Source of the DNA: Grammothele lineata
Lineage: Eukaryota > Basidiomycota > Agaricomycetes > Polyporales > Polyporaceae
Length of the DNA stretch: 64,000 nucleotides
Reading direction: 5' to 3'
Assembly (NCBI GenBank): GCA_002150815.3
Contig: NDFF03000178.1
Span: forward strand, 1-64,000
The notes beneath the pieces are model-generated. The model was not told where the DNA came from and did not search any database. It saw nothing but the letters and a program-made list of their open reading frames with translations. Shown here piece by piece: positions 22,431-34,112 of this stretch; the first letter of the stretch is position 1, and the number at the start of each line of letters is the position of its first letter. The position numbers were made by a program, and so were the translations under genes.

Positions 22431-25400
22431 CTACAGGCCGTGGTCGGCCTTGATGATGCTCGCCCCTACGAGGACGTGTTAGAACTGCGCATTCGAAACG
22501 GGGAACCACGCCGGACATACCTTGCTCGGCGATCCCGTATACCGTAGCTGAAACGTGTTATGGGTGAATACCCAGTACATCATCTGGGAGCAGAGTACAT
22601 ACCCTGCGTGTGCACGGCCGTGATCATCGGGAGGATGGAGAGGTCGACGACGCGGATGTTGCTCGTGCCGTACACCTGATATCGCATTAGACTGGGGATA
22701 TGGGTATGCAATGATGAGACGTACCCGGAGGCTCGTGTCGACCACGCCGCCCTTCTCCTTGGGGAGCATGGAACATGTGCCGCACGAGTCTGACGGACAG
22801 AGATGATCGGTCAAGAAACAATCAAGGTAAGGTTGAGCAGGAATTCACGTACGCCAGGTCGTAGACACGTTCTCTCGGACAGCCTCTGAAAGATATTCAT
22901 GTTAGAAGACGACGACGGCATAAACACAGAGTGAGAGTATTGCGTACTGCGCAGCTTCTCCTCGTCGTCGACGGCGGGCCCCGGAAGCACCTCAGCTTCG
23001 CTAATCTCCTTCCACGCTGAAGTGTCCGCTGTCTTCCGCACGAACTTCATGGCGTCCGTCAGAAGGTCGAGATCGAACTCGTCCTCGAAGTAGTTGGGGT
23101 CGATCTCGGGGTGGTCGTGAGGGTTCGCCGAGGTGGCGTGCTGCAAGCGGATTAACATGCTGACGTTTACCGAGGAGCTCACGATACGCACAATTGTCCC
23201 GCGCGAGAAGGGATGCCCGATCGACGGGAAGAGGCCAACGAAAGGTTTCCCAGAGCCTAGACGGCAAGACGTCAGACAGGTATATCTTGACGAGGGAGAC
23301 GGGACATCAACGGACCGTCAGGATGTAAGTTGAACGGGAACACAACGATCTCGATATCGGAGAGATTCTTGTCCTTGAGCATCTGCAGCTGGATCTTGTA
23401 CTGCTCGAGATGACCAGGAGGAAGCTTAGAGGCCTTTTCTGCGATTCTTCTCTCGAGACCTGCGATGAGCTCGTCGGCTCGAGGAGAGAATTCCTGGATA
23501 GGGATGAAGGTAACCCCCGAGCAGACGATGTGGTTCTGAATGTGGGGCTCGTTGCTACGCGTTGAGAAAGTATGGTGAGTTAGACGATCATGCCTTACTA
23601 GATGGGACCGTCGCTTACTAGAACGCGTTGAGCTTCTTCTGGATCTCTGGGAGCAGGATCGTGTCGCTAGTGATAATGTCCTTATCGTCACGCATAACTG
23701 GGACAGCCGTGATATGAGTTGGAGATATCAGGGAGAGAACGTCAGAGACACTCACGGAACACCGAGCCCACCATGATGAGGTGGTCCTGGAGGTTAGTCC
23801 CGACGGACGGCAGATCGACTTGAACTGGGACGCGCAGTGGGGTAAGGATCTTGGGGTCCCCGATGCCGCTGAGCTCGAGAATGTGGGGCGACTTCACGGT
23901 GCTGCGCAACAACGCATGGTGTTAGTAATCGTCATGGTGTTCGACTAAGGCTCACCTGGCCGAGACGATTGCTTCTTTCTTGACGTTGACAGAGTAAACC
24001 CGGTCGTTGTAATCGAATTCGACTCCCACGGCGACAACTTCCGAACCACGCTTGGCCGTCAGAATCCTGCGCACGAAAGCGCCGGTCAAAACCTTCAAGT
24101 TCTTCCTCCCAATGGCGGGGAAGAGGTACGACTGAGACGACGTTAAGGGATACAGACCACGTTAGAAATAACGAGACAGGACGCACATTCGCAGCAGTAC
24201 TACGTTTACCCGTCCTGGGATCGATGCTGTTGGTAGCCTTGTACGACCCAGTGAGCTGCGGATGCGTCCATCAGTTCAGCGCATGTAAAGTAGGAGTAAT
24301 TGAAGTTACTGACCGACCCACTCATCTGTGCCAAACGTCGTTGCGTGAGCGCTTTTTGTCGCATGAAGAACCATTGGACACTTACTCCATCGTCGATAAC
24401 GTGCACGCCGCACTCTTTCAGCGCCTAAGGATGAACCAGTATGAGCGTGTCATCGCTCACAACCAGCGATACCCTCTATTGGTGCACGCACCTTCTGATA
24501 CGGAACCTCTGCTTTCGAGCACGTCCTTGCGAAGGAGATTGATACGGGCCCTGGGAACTCTTGAGCGATGAATCTCGTCATATCTAAGTCACTATATGCG
24601 TACCTTCCTTTCCGAAGGCCCCCTCTTTCAGGGAATCGACGTATTCAGGATCGTTTGTGTGACGAGCGCTGCGAAGACTGGAAAGAAATGAGACCAAATG
24701 TATACTAGTCGAGGTGGCTCCTCACGTCTCGCTCTTCTTCGACGCCTCGAAGAACGCGTCCCACCCCCATCCTGGGTTCCCCAATTGTTCTACGGCTAGA
24801 GTACAAGTAAGACTTGAGCAGTCAAATACGGTAGAGTCACTAGTGAGACTCACCGTCGAGCTCCGCTTTACCAGGTCGTGTCCAGAAAAGGTAGTTGATG
24901 CAAGAGCTGCCACCAAGACCCTTGCCCCTGCGTGTTAAGTTCAGCAAGCAGAGAACATGCGGCTGACGATAGCAAGTACCTCGTCCAATAGAAACTGGAA
25001 TACGTTTTGCCGTCAGGAGTCGTCAGGCCGTTCCGAACACCCTTCTGTTCCTTTGTACGGAACACCCAGTCGTATTCGGGCTTGAAGACCTGTTTCAGCC
25101 ATCCCATTGGATCCGCTACGTTTGGGTGCATCGGAATCAGCAATATGTCGATCGAGAGAGAATTGAACACACTGACTGATGAGGGGATCATCGATATGAG
25201 CTTCTCCGGCCTCGAGAAGAGCAACGGTGACATTTGGGGCCTCGCTCAGGCGTGCAGCGAGAACACAGCCGGCCAGCTACCGCATATCAATGATATATTC
25301 CAGCAACGCAAAGCGTGAAACTCACGCCGCCTCCTGAAAACATCGAGTTGACGTGAGACTTCAACCATCACACGTACGCGGATGCAGAGCATACCGATGA

Positions 25401-25458
25401 TGACGAAGTCAAAGTCCTGGCCTGCGATTTCGTCGATAGTAGCGAGCTTGCTCTCCAT
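22431..25458 (-). CDS. GMC family FAD-dependent oxidoreductase, copy 1
   Basis: Flavoprotein of the glucose-methanol-choline family (aryl-alcohol-oxidase-like branch), expected to oxidise alcohols or aldehydes. The start at 25458 reads MESKLATIDEIAGQDFDFVII. The dinucleotide motif GGG-LAGCVLAARLSE follows across introns, then VTVALLEAG. Other exons give GPVSISFARTCSKAEVPYQK, ALKECGVHVIDDG, GSYKATNSIDPRTGKRSTAA, KNLKVLTGAFVRRIL, the second GMC signature region near 23800-23900, NEPHIQNHIVCSGVTFIPIQE and FVGLFPSIGHPFSRGTIVR. The C-terminus carries both active-site histidine motifs: W-H-S-C-G-T-C-S-M-L, where the His is created across an intron near 22860, and AVHTQ. It ends TVYGIAEQGASIIKADHGL at 22431. 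All inspected exons stay in frame. It is a close paralogue of the gene at 60036-63169. Confidence 0.87.
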
Positions 25459-25497
25459 GGTGGGCGACAGTGGCGGAGGGGGCGAGGGACTAGAAGG

Positions 25498-25506
25498 CTT
25501 TATAAG
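25498..25506 (-). promoter_or_regulatory. Candidate TATA box of GMC gene 1
   Basis: On the minus strand the sequence reads CTTATAAAG about 40 bp upstream of the chosen ATG (25458). The GMC paralogue has TATAAGG at a similar distance. This is position and sequence only; no transcript start is known. Confidence 0.45.
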
Positions 25507-25787
25507 AGACTCGCGGGGTGCCGTTGAACTATCGAGGGAAGATGTGCAGCTCGCCATCGTCCTGAAAAGCCATGAGTGAGTAAATGTCGACGGAAGCCGT
25601 CGAACCTTCGACCACGATCGGAACATTGGGGGTCGTCTCGCTGGCGGGGGCTGGGATCTGGTCTTTGTCACCAAAGTTCGGCTCAAGGAGAGGCAAGGTT
25701 CTGTTGAAGTGTTGCAGAATTCGGACGAGAAGATTTGGACGCTCGCATCGTCTATGAGAGGCAGAAAGGTCACCACGCCGCCGACAC

Positions 25788-25841
25788 CGAGCAGAAGTCG
25801 AAGAGCGCCGCTCACCGCGAGCAGAAGTCGAAGAGCGCCGC
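25788..25841 (+). repeat. Short tandem duplication, 30-bp period
   Basis: Two near-perfect copies of CGAGCAGAAGTCGAAGAGCG (continuing CCGC) begin at 25788 and 25818. They lie about 330 bp upstream of GMC gene 1. No function is evident; the pair probably arose by slippage. Confidence 0.7.
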
Positions 25842-27896
25842 GCGTCTATCCGCACCCGAACACGTCACTCCTTGTGGCGGCGTGTGGGAAACGACCCCCG
25901 TAGCCGAATACAACTCAAACCTTAAACCACTCCCCTTTTGATCTAGGCGTCCACTCTCACCCTCCGGTGTCTACACTGGATGGCGGTGTCACCCGGCAGC
26001 AACGCGCAGCGCTCGGGACCAATGCCTCCGCGGATAGAAGCAAATTCAAATTTCTCCGTATCGCCTCCCTCAGATGCCAGCGTGCATGACGGTGTCGTCA
26101 GAATTCACCGAGCGTGAGGTGGGGCGGTGGGCATATCTTAGAGCCTGTCGCAGCCATTTCGGAACGGATCCATAAAGTCCATCTCTGATGTCATCGGCTG
26201 AACCATGCGTGAGCCGTGAGATCGTAAGTCCGTGCCATGATCGATGAGCAAGTATACACTACATTTCGCCATGGAGTGTCGCGCTGTGCAGAGACGGCGG
26301 GGGCTATGGCACGAGTAAATACCTCAGGCCAACATCTACATCAAACCTCAGCCTGCGGAAGAGTCCCGGTTCACGCTAATATGCCCGTACCTTTGTTTTG
26401 GGCTGTCCGCACTGGCTAGTAGGACGGAGGAAAATCAAGGCACGGAAGGCATCCACCTGTCTATGCTACGTCATCGCTCTAGGGGCTACGAAGAGTGGAA
26501 AAGTTGAAGCGACCAGAATCTCCGACGCGACATGCGCCAGCGTAGTATGGAAGGCACTCGGGCGATAGTTCTTTGGGGGCACTGCCGACCGATATGAGGC
26601 GCAGACCTGTCTAACATCTCTGTGGACTTACACGCTCACGCTAAAGATATCCTCAGCTGCATATTTCACCGCAATAGTCACAGAAGATTGAGAGGCGGAT
26701 GAGACTTACCGAGTTCTTTAGGAGCGACGTGTGACGCACGGGAACACTCCGATCTTCCGACGCATCTTCCGACCAAGTCTTCACGCCTATCAAGCGCCCA
26801 CGGGCCGTCGTCTCCGGCTGCAGAGAAAGGCATCCGCTTGAATATACACCGCCGTCAACGACAACGAGGGCGAAAGTTGAGATGTCAAGGTATTTTAGGG
26901 AACATATTGACCCTATATGTCAGTCGACAGCGCTCCTGGTGAATATATGGTCGATCAGCGAGCTTTCTCGATATTCTGAACTGTTCTTTTGCGAATGATG
27001 ATGTGCTTAGCCGGTTGTATTTCTTTAGCAAAATTCTGTATATATCCAAGTAAACGATAATTCACTTTGAGGTGGTGCTGACCTATGGGCCCCGCGTCAA
27101 CGTGCGAATGAGGTGCATAGCTAGTCTCCGAGCTGCCCGGCTTTTGGGAGCCTAGGAAAGGGTTGGAAGGTTGCGTCTGAAGATACGTCTTCTCGCACGC
27201 CACACGTTGTAACAATTAGCCCGATTCCAGCATCTCTAGTACGGTTCAAGAACAGAAGTCGAAGACAAGCGGCGTTCGGCATCTTCGCGCGAGCCGTCCA
27301 GCCGGGCGTACCATACCAGTGTCATGGTGTGAAGCAGTGGGGAGCGAAGTGACAGGCAGTGATTCTAAGCAGGCGCATGAACCGATCACACCGGCCTGGT
27401 TCTGATCACATCGGAGAAGGACTGAACCCGGTCGGTATTATACGATCATGTAAGCGCACAAGGGTCCTCGGGCGCAATTTGAACAGCCTCATTATCGTCG
27501 ATGCATTATTCAGGAGCTCGCTCGTTTACATGCCGTGGACAGCAGCCCCAGGACACCCTGGAGATAAAAGCCCGTAGAGCGGGTAGTTTGCCGTTCAGCC
27601 CGCGGGACAACTTACATACACAGTAAGGTCCAGCATGAATCGTGCGCTGTGGCTGGTCGGCGGTCGCTCACCCGCCCTGCACCCATCGAGATTTCGCGCC
27701 CGTGGAATAAGCCTCGTATAAAAGAGTTGTATAATTGCATAATATTATCAAACTTGGAAGAGGACTCTGGCGCGAGCGTTGAGTCATACACACATCTCAT
27801 TTGTATCCATACGATATTGACAAGAACTACAACCAGATACTACTCCAAAGGCCGGATCGTATACCATGTGTCGCTGACCGTGTGTAACTATCTCTC
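25842..27896. other. Intergenic region between GMC gene 1 and DUF6534 gene C
   Basis: About 2 kb with only short frames of no recognisable family. I see no tRNA, repeat or transposon end that I can defend. The GMC gene 1 promoter should lie at its left edge. Confidence 0.35.
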
Positions 27897-29588
27897 CTAG
27901 ACGTCATCCAAGTTCAACTTCGTGGAGTCGCGGTCCTCAAGAGTGGGATCCTTTGAAACGTCCAGCGCCGACAGCTTTTGCTCCCCAAGCTGTTTGCTGT
28001 TGAAGTCTCGCGCAACGATCGTCTCCTCGCACACATCGACGTGGAAACGGGAACTTGCCGCCCCTGACCGGGAACCCATCGTGTCTCCCAACTTCCGCGG
28101 CCGTATAGTCGAGGTGGTGAGTTCGAACGTGTTAGAGAACGTTTCCACCACAGGGCCCTTGCGCGATAGCTTAACGATGGCGCGGTTGTTGAGACTGGCG
28201 ACGAGAGTGTTGGAGTAAAGTTTGGCGAGGACGAGCGCGCTGTGTGCGCGTTATCCCAGTAGTCTCTCTCGGTAAAGAATCAGATACTTACGGGCATTCA
28301 TGAAGGAGTGTATCCTGCACGTATGGTGTTGTCAGACGAGGTAGTGTAAGAGCGGAATATCGCGTACCGAAAACGCTGTGAAGCAGACGAGGTCGGTAAT
28401 GGCGACGAGCGCTGTCCGAATCCGGCGTAAGCAGTCAGCAACACCTTCTCGTAAGCGGGTTCTCGGACGCTGTACTGACCGGTCATCGTACCGGTCTCAA
28501 TGACCAGTCGAATGAGAGAGTTGATCGTGTCGTTAGACCGTCTGATTCCATTCTTTCCACGGATTAGCTGTGGTGTATCTCCGTGAGTATGGATGCCCGC
28601 GTGGAATATAGTACCGATCTCACTAGAATTGTCATCGACACGGCAATGATGATGTCGACGGCGGCAGCTCCTCCCAACCACGCCTGTTGGCAGTACGTAC
28701 GTTAGACCTTGTTTGAAACGCGAGAAAGGAATGCAATTACCGAAATCACTGGGGTGACTTTGGAGGCCTCAGCGGCGGATGGATCTACTACGTGAAGCTG
28801 TTACGGGGGTCATTCAAGACCTGCAGCAGTCGTCGAAGATGAGCGTACGCACCAGAATTCCGCCAGTGACACCAACAGACATTTGTCCGAATGACAACTG
28901 AAGAAAGGCAGAATTCCGTGAGCTGCCTCGGTTCAAGGACGTTGATGGTAGCGCATAATAGACGTACAAATAGGATCAATGATACCAAGGCGCGCGAGCG
29001 ACTCAGAATCCAGATACGCCAGGCAAAGAAGGCCTGCACCGCGAAGGAAATCACTGAGCACATGATGGTGACGCTGAACCATGTGTTGTGGAACTGGGTA
29101 AGGACACCGGACTTTCCGTAACCGTAGACGAAGTTGTCGAAGGCGAAATCCGTCGCGAGTCCCGTCTGAACGCACTCGTAGACAAGGATGCCGTAGACTG
29201 TTGGGTTCACAGTAAGTCGATTGAGCGTACTGCCTTAGAAGACAAGAGCGTACCAAACAGCCTCGTTTCCTTTCTGTCATTAGGAAACCAGAGGTGGTAG
29301 ATATCTAGGGTCTCCGTGTTAGCGAGCGTTAGCCATGGAACCATTCGCATACGCACACACTTGCACCATCAGGATACCTTGTAGGCCCCAGTTGAGGAAC
29401 ATGCCCACGAGCTTTGGTAAAAGCGTGTGGATTAGTCCGCGGCTTTACTGTTGGAGGGCAGCGAAGGACGCTGACGTACCTGGGGTCCCGCCCTAGAGGA
29501 GTACGACACGAATGTCATGAGTGCCAGCGAACTCGTAGTACGATACCGACACTCACAGGAGCCTCACGTCCGAGGTTGTCTGTGGCAT
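27897..29588 (-). CDS. DUF6534-type integral membrane protein, gene C
   Basis: Third member of the A/B subfamily. The start at 29588 gives MPQTTSDVRLLAGPQ over a 32-nt exon and a 13-nt microexon (GGCGGGACCCCAG), which add to 45 nt and so restore the frame before QLVGMFLNWGLQGILMVQ. Then come IYHLWFPNDRKE, YECVQTGLATDFAFDNFVY, WFSVTIMCSVISFAVQAFF, AWRIWILSRSRAL, the hallmark RRSNDTINSLIRLVIETGTM, ALVAITDLVCFTAFS and KLYSNTLVASLNNRAIVK. The C-terminal tail is hydrophilic and ends ...STKLNLDDV. The intron after ETGTMT has a normal GT donor, where A and B have GC. The protein should span the membrane several times; its function is unknown. It is more diverged from A and B than they are from each other. 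Confidence 0.82.
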
Positions 29589-30784
29589 TTCCGGCAATCG
29601 AAAGGACGAGCGGGTTACTAGTGGTGTCTACCGCCCCTCTACTAGACTTATAGAAATCGCTTCCTGCGCGGGTGCTGCTACGTCTCAAGAAACCATATCA
29701 GACGACGGAAGCGTTTCATGACGTTTGGGTGCGTGTGTGGAGTCAACCAATCACACGCTGGGCAGGTACTCTCGCTTGATACCGCTCTCAAGGAGAGCAG
29801 CAGAGAAGGTTTTTAGCGCGAGAAGAACCAAACGTGGACGGTGGTTGGTCAGGGAGGGCGCGCAGTGACGATTGGTTGAGAGAAGCCATACGGCCTCGAT
29901 AGTTCCGCCACATCTGGCGCCTGCGGGGTCAGTTTCCATTGGACGATGGAGGACAAGGTTTGCACCCTAGATAAGACATACTTTAAATCTTATGGGGGGA
30001 ATTCGTGTACGCATGTTTGGCCCCGGCGCCTTCATGGCTCCCGCGTGGTCGTTCACGCGCTCGCTATCCACCCTGCGGCCCTGCTCTCATCAAGTTTGCG
30101 CTGACCGTATGCGCTGCTCCGACGGCGACCCACCTCCATTCTTTGTCCATTCTTACCCCCAAACAGTCTATAAGCAGCATCCCGTCGATCTTCGTGGGCT
30201 TCTCCCGCCCACCCTCTCCGATTTTCCCCTCCATCATGTCGAATAGCGTCTGCGTCGTCTTTGGCCTCGCCGCCGGCCACCGCGTTTCCGTTGTTTGCCC
30301 TCCGCGGCCCAATGCCGAGTCTTCGAGCCCGTCCTTATGGGGGGAATTCGTTCGTCCCTGTTTGACGCAAGCTTCTTTCTCCTCGCGCCCCGCCTTCGGG
30401 CTTGCACCTCGTGACTGAGCTTGAAACCAGCAGCTCCACCTTGAACCTGAGCAAGCTGATTCTAAAACTCGAGACCGCGCTCGCCCGCTTCCGCTTGGGA
30501 GCAGGCAGGGTTAATGAGCCATGGATCATCATTGGATGGTATTCCTGAGGCAATCGTCCCAACTCTGGGCTCCAATCTCATCAGCGCTCGTATAAGTACT
30601 AACTACCACCAACGCTCGAGAGTCGAGAGTGGTCGAAACTTCTGGGCATGAAGACACTGAATATTCAACTCGAAAACTCGACACAACATCGGTGGCGAAG
30701 GTGCCTTATCACTTCTGTATTCCCCAGGGCGGTCGCAGCTCATTTCAGAGGATGCGGACAGGGATGCATCAGAACTTCTCGAAA
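29589..30784. other. Intergenic region between DUF6534 gene C and the Plavaka element
   Basis: Holds the upstream region of gene C. Overlapping frames around 29990-30420 on both strands show no domain and look compositional. Nothing else was recognised. Confidence 0.35.
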
Positions 30785-30787
30785 ATA

Positions 30788-30890
30788 CTTAATCGTCCTT
30801 ATTTGCCTATATAAGTACGATAAGGGCTGATAAGTGTGATAAGGGCCGTAGCGCAAGTACCTAAGGGCTGATAAGGATATTAAGGCCATC
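30788..30890 (+). repeat. Plavaka left terminal/subterminal repeats
   Basis: Several degenerate copies of (A)AGTACGATAAGGGC and GGGCTGATAAG run in tandem (near 30812, 30827, 30838, 30866). Inverted counterparts lie at 37405-37484. Confidence 0.65.
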
Positions 30891-30989
30891 AAGGGTAGTA
30901 AGAAACAGCGGGCGGGCTAGTCTTCATTGCAGTAGGTACAGGGGGAATAGATTTGAGCAATAGGCAGTTACATTTGAGCCATAGAAACA

Positions 30990-33900
30990 CTACATGCGCG
31001 GCGGCGAGCTGTCAGGGTCTATAACGAGCACACGACGGGGTGGCGTGTGCTGCACAGTCTGATCCGACTTGTCCGAGTCGTCCACGGGCTCCACCCCCTT
31101 CGCACGCTCGAGGATAGCATCGATGCGATGCGGCTTCGTCTCAACGTAAGGTCGGACAGCCAACTCCCACCACATATCTGTCGCCTTACCACCAAGCTTT
31201 TTGCCGAAGGCGCCGTCAAGGGGCTTGAGCTCACCCGTCTTATACCTGCAGAATGCTAGATCAATCTTCGAACAACTAGTCAGTTAGAGAACTCTGCGGA
31301 CAACGAGGCACATACTGCGGCACAAGCGAGCAGGAGCGCCGACACAGGGTGGCCCGCATCGATACGTGAGCCCTCGATTAAATCGAGGTGATAGCGTAGA
31401 AGCTGGAGCATGGGCAGCGACTGTAATGCACCGCTACCCGTCGAGTTCTAGAGATCCCGGTTAGTCGTTGAGCATCAACGTAGAGGCAGCATATACGGGG
31501 GCTCACCGTAGGTGATGCAGGAAACTCCCAGTGCGCCATCCCGTAGTCGGCAACAGCGGCTCGGGCCCACTCCGCGATTTTGCTCTTCGAGGCCTTCGGG
31601 TTCTCCTTCTGGTACTTATGCAGTGCGCGAGTGGTGATGGTGATTGCTCTTGTCATAAACCCCCGCCGCCAGTTGTGGATAACCTGTCGACCCTGCAATA
31701 TGTTGTCAGTGGTCGGAGAGGATTGATACACAAAGGCGAGTATGCATTACCGCTTGATAAACCTTGTCTTCCAACACTTCAGCCGCGCGGTACGTTCCGG
31801 GGCCGTCAGGTCCATTCGAACAGTGATCATTGATGATGTTGGTCAGAATCTCGCTAAACCTCGCAGCGTTCGAATGCGGCCCTGGATCCATTGCCCATGG
31901 ATCTAAGCATGCACCAAAGTGGTGCCGCAAACTAGGGGCGACGATCGTCTTCCACTCGTCGACCGTGATCCATTTCGGGAGATCGCTGACCGAGCGCGAC
32001 TTCTCCGGATCGACATCGGCCTTCTTGGTACGCTTTCTTCGCGCGTCAACGACGGTGCGCGCATCTTCTTCATCATCGGTGACGGAGACATTCTAACCGC
32101 AAGAAAGATCTTAGCAGAAACTCGAAAGTAGTCGGGAGAGATGTACCGGAGGCTTGCGGCCTGGGCCGCGCTTCTTTGAGATACGTGTACGCGTGACAAT
32201 GACATCTTCGTCGTGGAGGCCACCGAGTGCTTCTTCCTCCAAACCCACAGTACCGGACGTGGGCTTGCTGACAGGAGGACGTTCTGGAGCAGCAAATCTC
32301 TTGAACTGGTTCGCGAGGGGTTGTTTCCACGACGCGGCAGGTGGATGGGCGCCAGATGCAGACGATGGTTGCGCACGAGTTGGAGCGCGACCATGGGATG
32401 GCGTAGACGAGCGCGTGGGTGAACGAGTCGGTGCGGCTGACGGCGCGCGTGAGTGCGATGGTGTAGTCGACGGCGCGCGCGAGTGCGATGGTGTAGTCGA
32501 CGGCACGTATGTGTTTGACGGCGTCGCTCGGGGTGGGTGCGATGGAGTGGCTGAGGGCGCATGAGGGCGTGGCGGGAGGACGATGATTCGAGTGTACTTA
32601 CTGCGGCCGCGTGATGCTGGAGTACTAGAACGGGATTGAGCACCGGAGCCCGGGGTTAAGAGACGCGAGAGGGGGCGATCTCGGGGAATTGAGGTTTTGG
32701 TGTTGTCCCACTCGTCGCGAAACCCAACGCCCGATTTCACGCGTTTGGTGACAGGGACTGCATGGCTGGTGGTTGATCATGAAATGTAATGTGGGTTATA
32801 CTTGAGGACACTGCGTACGTACCTTTCCTCGTCGGACGCCTCCTCCTCCCTGCGTTTCCCTTTGTTAATTGGGCCTTGTTGTTTTCTCGCCGCCTTCTCC
32901 GCCTCAATGTCTCTCAGGACCCGCTGCTGCAGCAAGTGCCTCTTTTCGGCATCACTGAGCTTAGGCGGCCGCCGCTGGTAGTCGATCGTCAAGCATGAAA
33001 GGAGGGCACATCCACGTAATACATACCTTCGCCAACGCTGTTCCCTGTGGCTGCGACTGTCCTAAATCCTCTGGCTCTTCTAGATCCTCTATCTCCTCTT
33101 CCGGGTCGTAGTCAGAGTGGTGTGAGGTCGGCGTGCCGTCGCGTATCTCGGAGTCGTAAGGGTCGGCTGCATAGGGCTCGGCGTCGAGATTGTCGGCGAC
33201 AAAGTCAGAGTCAAAACCATCGAGGCGTGGAGAGAGGTCGAAGTCGCAAGAGCGAGATGGAGAGATGTCGTAGACGGAGTGATGATTACCGCCCACCTGG
33301 GAGTCAGCTTCCATTGCAAGGTCTTCGTCGGGCGCGTTCTCATGCTCGTCTTCTCGCGCCCGATAGCCGAGTGCAACGGTCCGCCGCATGTACCGCTCTT
33401 CTTCTTCCTCCTCTGCTTCATGTTCGGCCTCTAAAGCTGCGAGCGTTTTTGCCCCCTCCGCCTCACGCTGCGTCTGTGCGAGCTTTCGCTCGGCTCTCAA
33501 CTCGGCGGCTTTGGCGGCTTGATCGCGAGCTTTCGCTTTCTCGGCGAGCTGCTGGGCCTTGTCAGCTTGGTCCTTCTTCCAGTTCAGACCAACGTCGCGA
33601 CCAGGGTGGCGATCTTGGTTGCTCGAGCGTGTTGCGTAGCGGCGGCCTGTTCCCTAGCAGGAGCAAGATAATCCTGGTAAGCCTCATGCTCCGACGAAGT
33701 CATTGCTGACAATGTACCTGTGTAGACGTCTCAGACGCCCCAAGGACTTGTGAGGGGGCGACACCTTCGCTTTCAAATGCATGCCGATTGGCGAGGATGG
33801 GGTTATCTCGACCGGTACGTGCTGCTTTGGCCCCTCTACTGGCTGCGGGAGGGGCTAATTGCTGTGAGGTTGTCGATTCACTAGGCTTGCGTGGAGGGCG

Positions 33901-34008
33901 ACCTCTACGAGAGGGCGGCGCCGGCTGTCTTTCGCCAGAGGATGGCGGCATGGCGGGACGAGGTGGTGGTTGCCAGCAGAGCGACGGACTTGTAAGATTT
34001 CGGCCCAT
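30990..34008 (-). CDS. Plavaka accessory gene (second ORF), function unknown
   Basis: Multi-exon gene diverging from the transposase, with starts 104 bp apart. Exon 1 (from 34008) is Pro/Ser/Arg-rich with RRGRPPRKPSES, an AT-hook-like stretch. Exon 2 continues YATRSSNQDRHPG..WKKDQADKAQQLAEKA, a charged coiled-coil-like region with a Glu run, ending GTALAK. Next come RRPPKLSDAEKRHLLQQR and then a low-complexity segment of repeated APSTTPSHSR units (period about 33 bp near 32440-32520), ending KKRGPGRKP, another AT-hook-like motif. A more globular part follows: SDLPKWITVDEWKTIVAPSL, ACLDPWAMDPGPHSNAARF, QVIHNWRRGFMTRAI and KLGGKATDMWWELAVRPY, to the stop at 30990. Frames join across all introns checked. 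The domain has no name I can give; a DNA-binding helper role is inferred only from the AT-hook-like motifs and position. Confidence 0.7.
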
Positions 34009-34112
34009 TTTGCCGCCCGTGCCAACGCCTCGCGCCCTCTCCTCATACCCTCCATTCGACTGTTCTATACACCTGCCGCTGTTGTTTCTATCCCTCCTTA
34101 TACACGCACATT

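Noticed and set aside
33047..33709. A 220-codon plus-strand Arg/Ser-rich frame
   Set aside because: Antisense of the acidic, Glu-rich exon of the Plavaka accessory gene; its composition follows from that.
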